64,000 bases of DNA from assembly GCF_030412915.1 (NCBI RefSeq), contig NZ_JAUHJR010000001.1, positions 620,001 through 684,000 on the forward strand, written 5' to 3'. Below, piece after piece: positions 63,147 to 64,000 of this stretch. The position numbers were made by a program, and so were the translations under genes. Source of the stretch: Nocardioides abyssi (GTDB taxonomy: Bacteria; Actinomycetota; Actinomycetes; Propionibacteriales; Nocardioidaceae). Numbering within the stretch: position 1 is the first letter of the stretch; each line of letters starts with the position of its first letter. Below the pieces are notes generated by a model that saw nothing but the letters and a program-made list of their open reading frames with translations, was not told the DNA's origin and searched no databases.

Positions 63147-63815
63147 ATGGCCGAGCACCCGCGTCCCGTGCGCCTCGCGATCGTGAACGACTACGAGCTG
63201 GTGGTCGCCGGCGTGGCCGCGCTGCTCGAGCCGTTCCGCGAGCGGGTCGAGGTCGTCGAGCTCGACAGCCGCACGCCGGTCGTCAGCGACGTCGACGTGG
63301 TCCTCTACGACTCCTTCGGGCAGGTCCAGGGCGACCGGATCGACGTGGACGGGCTGCTCCAGGACACCGACGCGCGGCTCGTCGTCTTCAGCTGGAACGT
63401 CCAGCCCGAGATCGTGCAGCGGTCGCTGGACAACGGCGCGACGGCGTACGCCTCGAAGGGCATCAGCGCCGAGGAGCTCGTCTCGCTGATCGAGCGGGTG
63501 CACCGGGGCGAGACCGTCACGCCAGTGGTGACGACGCCGGAGGAGTCCGGTGAGTTCGGTCGCTGGCCCGGCGAGGAGCTCGGGCTCAGCCAGCGGGAGG
63601 CGGAGGTGCTCGCGCTCATCACGCAGGGGCTGTCCAACGACGAGATCGCCAAGCACGCCTACCTCGGCATCAACACCGTCAAGACCTACATCCGCACGCT
63701 CTACCGCAAGATCGAGGTCACCCGCCGGGCGCAGGCGGTGGCCTTCGGCATCGAGCACGGCTTCCGACCCGACCGGGTCCGGCACGTAGACGGCCGGACC
63801 CAGCGCCAGCGCTGA
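63147..63815 (+). CDS. LuxR-type response regulator
   Basis: 222-aa regulator. The receiver (~8-125) reads RLAIVNDYELVVAGVAALL, DVDVVLYDSFGQ (possible phospho-Asp) and AYASKGIS (Lys). It is degenerate in the acidic pair (VNDYE), so it may act without classical phosphorylation. The LuxR helix-turn-helix is at ~150-215 (LSQREAEVLALITQGLSNDEIAKHAYLGINTVKTYIRTLYRKI). No kinase gene lies beside it. ATG 63147 is a typical start; TAGGGCT lies 17 bases upstream. Confidence 0.88.
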   Translation: MAEHPRPVRLAIVNDYELVVAGVAALLEPFRERVEVVELDSRTPVVSDVDVVLYDSFGQVQGDRIDVDGLLQDTDARLVVFSWNVQPEIVQRSLDNGATAYASKGISAEELVSLIERVHRGETVTPVVTTPEESGEFGRWPGEELGLSQREAEVLALITQGLSNDEIAKHAYLGINTVKTYIRTLYRKIEVTRRAQAVAFGIEHGFRPDRVRHVDGRTQRQR

Positions 63816-63863
63816 GCCCGGCCGTCAGGTCGAGCAGAGGATCGCGGTACGCCGCGGCGCGGG

Positions 63864-64000
63864 TCAGCCCGCGACGCGGCCCTCGACGACGTACGCCAGG
63901 CGCCGCAGCGACTCGACGTTGCGCCAGCCGAGCTGGAGGTCGCGCAGCGGCTTGGGCATCAGTCGACCGGGTCCGTCCTCGACGTCCTCCTCGATCGTCA
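63864..64000 (-). CDS. SRPBCC-like protein, C-terminal end (gene continues beyond window)
   Basis: Last ~45 codons of a minus-strand gene that runs off the window. The frame reads TIEEDVEDGPGRLMPKPL, then RDLQLGWRNVESLRRLAYVVEG and a stop at 63864-63866. PKPLRDLQ with a following RRLA helix is typical of the end of polyketide-cyclase/SRPBCC family proteins. Only the C-terminus is seen, so the assignment is tentative. Confidence 0.55.
   Translation of the reverse strand, partial: TIEEDVEDGPGRLMPKPLRDLQLGWRNVESLRRLAYVVEGRVAG

Overview
The window is a continuous piece of a very GC-rich actinobacterial chromosome. Gene density is high, GTG starts are common, and genes often overlap as ATGA or GTGA. 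Gene content and style fit the Nocardioidaceae (Nocardioides-like); that placement is inference. I see no rRNA, CRISPR array, insertion sequence, prophage or large biosynthetic cluster. There is one tRNA.

Layout. 1-3630: end of an MMPL transporter, a 55-aa Cys-rich protein, an ECF41/SigJ-type sigma factor, a lipoprotein and a DODA-type dioxygenase. 3766-8010: the pstSCAB phosphate transporter behind an apparent PHO box, with a hairpin between pstS and pstC and no phoU. 8146-14168: a secreted M15 peptidase, HIT protein, SDR, DUF3048 lipoprotein, a TetR gene with a palindrome-rich divergent promoter, and a YqgE protein. 14262-19650: a DUF3039/helicase pair, IclR, Lrp divergent from hppD (tyrosine catabolism), and a MarR gene with a perfect operator. 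19686-23751: a Tat-exported 5'-nucleotidase and an ArsR-MFS operon whose MFS gene is broken. 23954-40584: a block whose order (pncB, clpS, DUF2017, mec, cysO, cysM, Rv1339-like phosphodiesterase, rph, rdgB) matches the Mycobacterium tuberculosis Rv1330c-Rv1341 region. It has NUDIX, gdhA, NYN, DUF3152, phosphodiesterase and a two-component/ABC cassette inserted. 40817-46526: a BASS symporter, SDR, an odd tRNA-Leu, bcp and a nickel/cobalt ECF transporter operon running into DUF3618 and a GroES-like gene. 46596-53917: secreted and surface proteins (Ntn acylase, SGNH hydrolase, sortase, a likely sortase substrate, a PTTPA-repeat protein).

53977-62055 is the most distinctive region. A bacteriophytochrome photosensory core is fused to a SpoIIE/PP2C phosphatase, next to an STAS protein, an RsbW-like kinase and a DHA2 exporter that lacks a standard start codon. 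A HAD phosphatase, a PPOX-type stress protein and a second STAS protein follow, then a heme-oxygenase-like diiron enzyme coupled to a CDGSH protein. The whole suggests light-controlled partner switching of a stress sigma factor. The window ends with a methyltransferase, a LuxR-type regulator and an SRPBCC fragment.

Two features run through the window. Many genes have a TANNNT -10 box ending 6-7 bases before the start codon, as expected for leaderless transcripts. Intergenic regions hold several families of palindromic repeats, including a 101-bp element present twice and a GGGGTAGTCCG-type element present at three loci.
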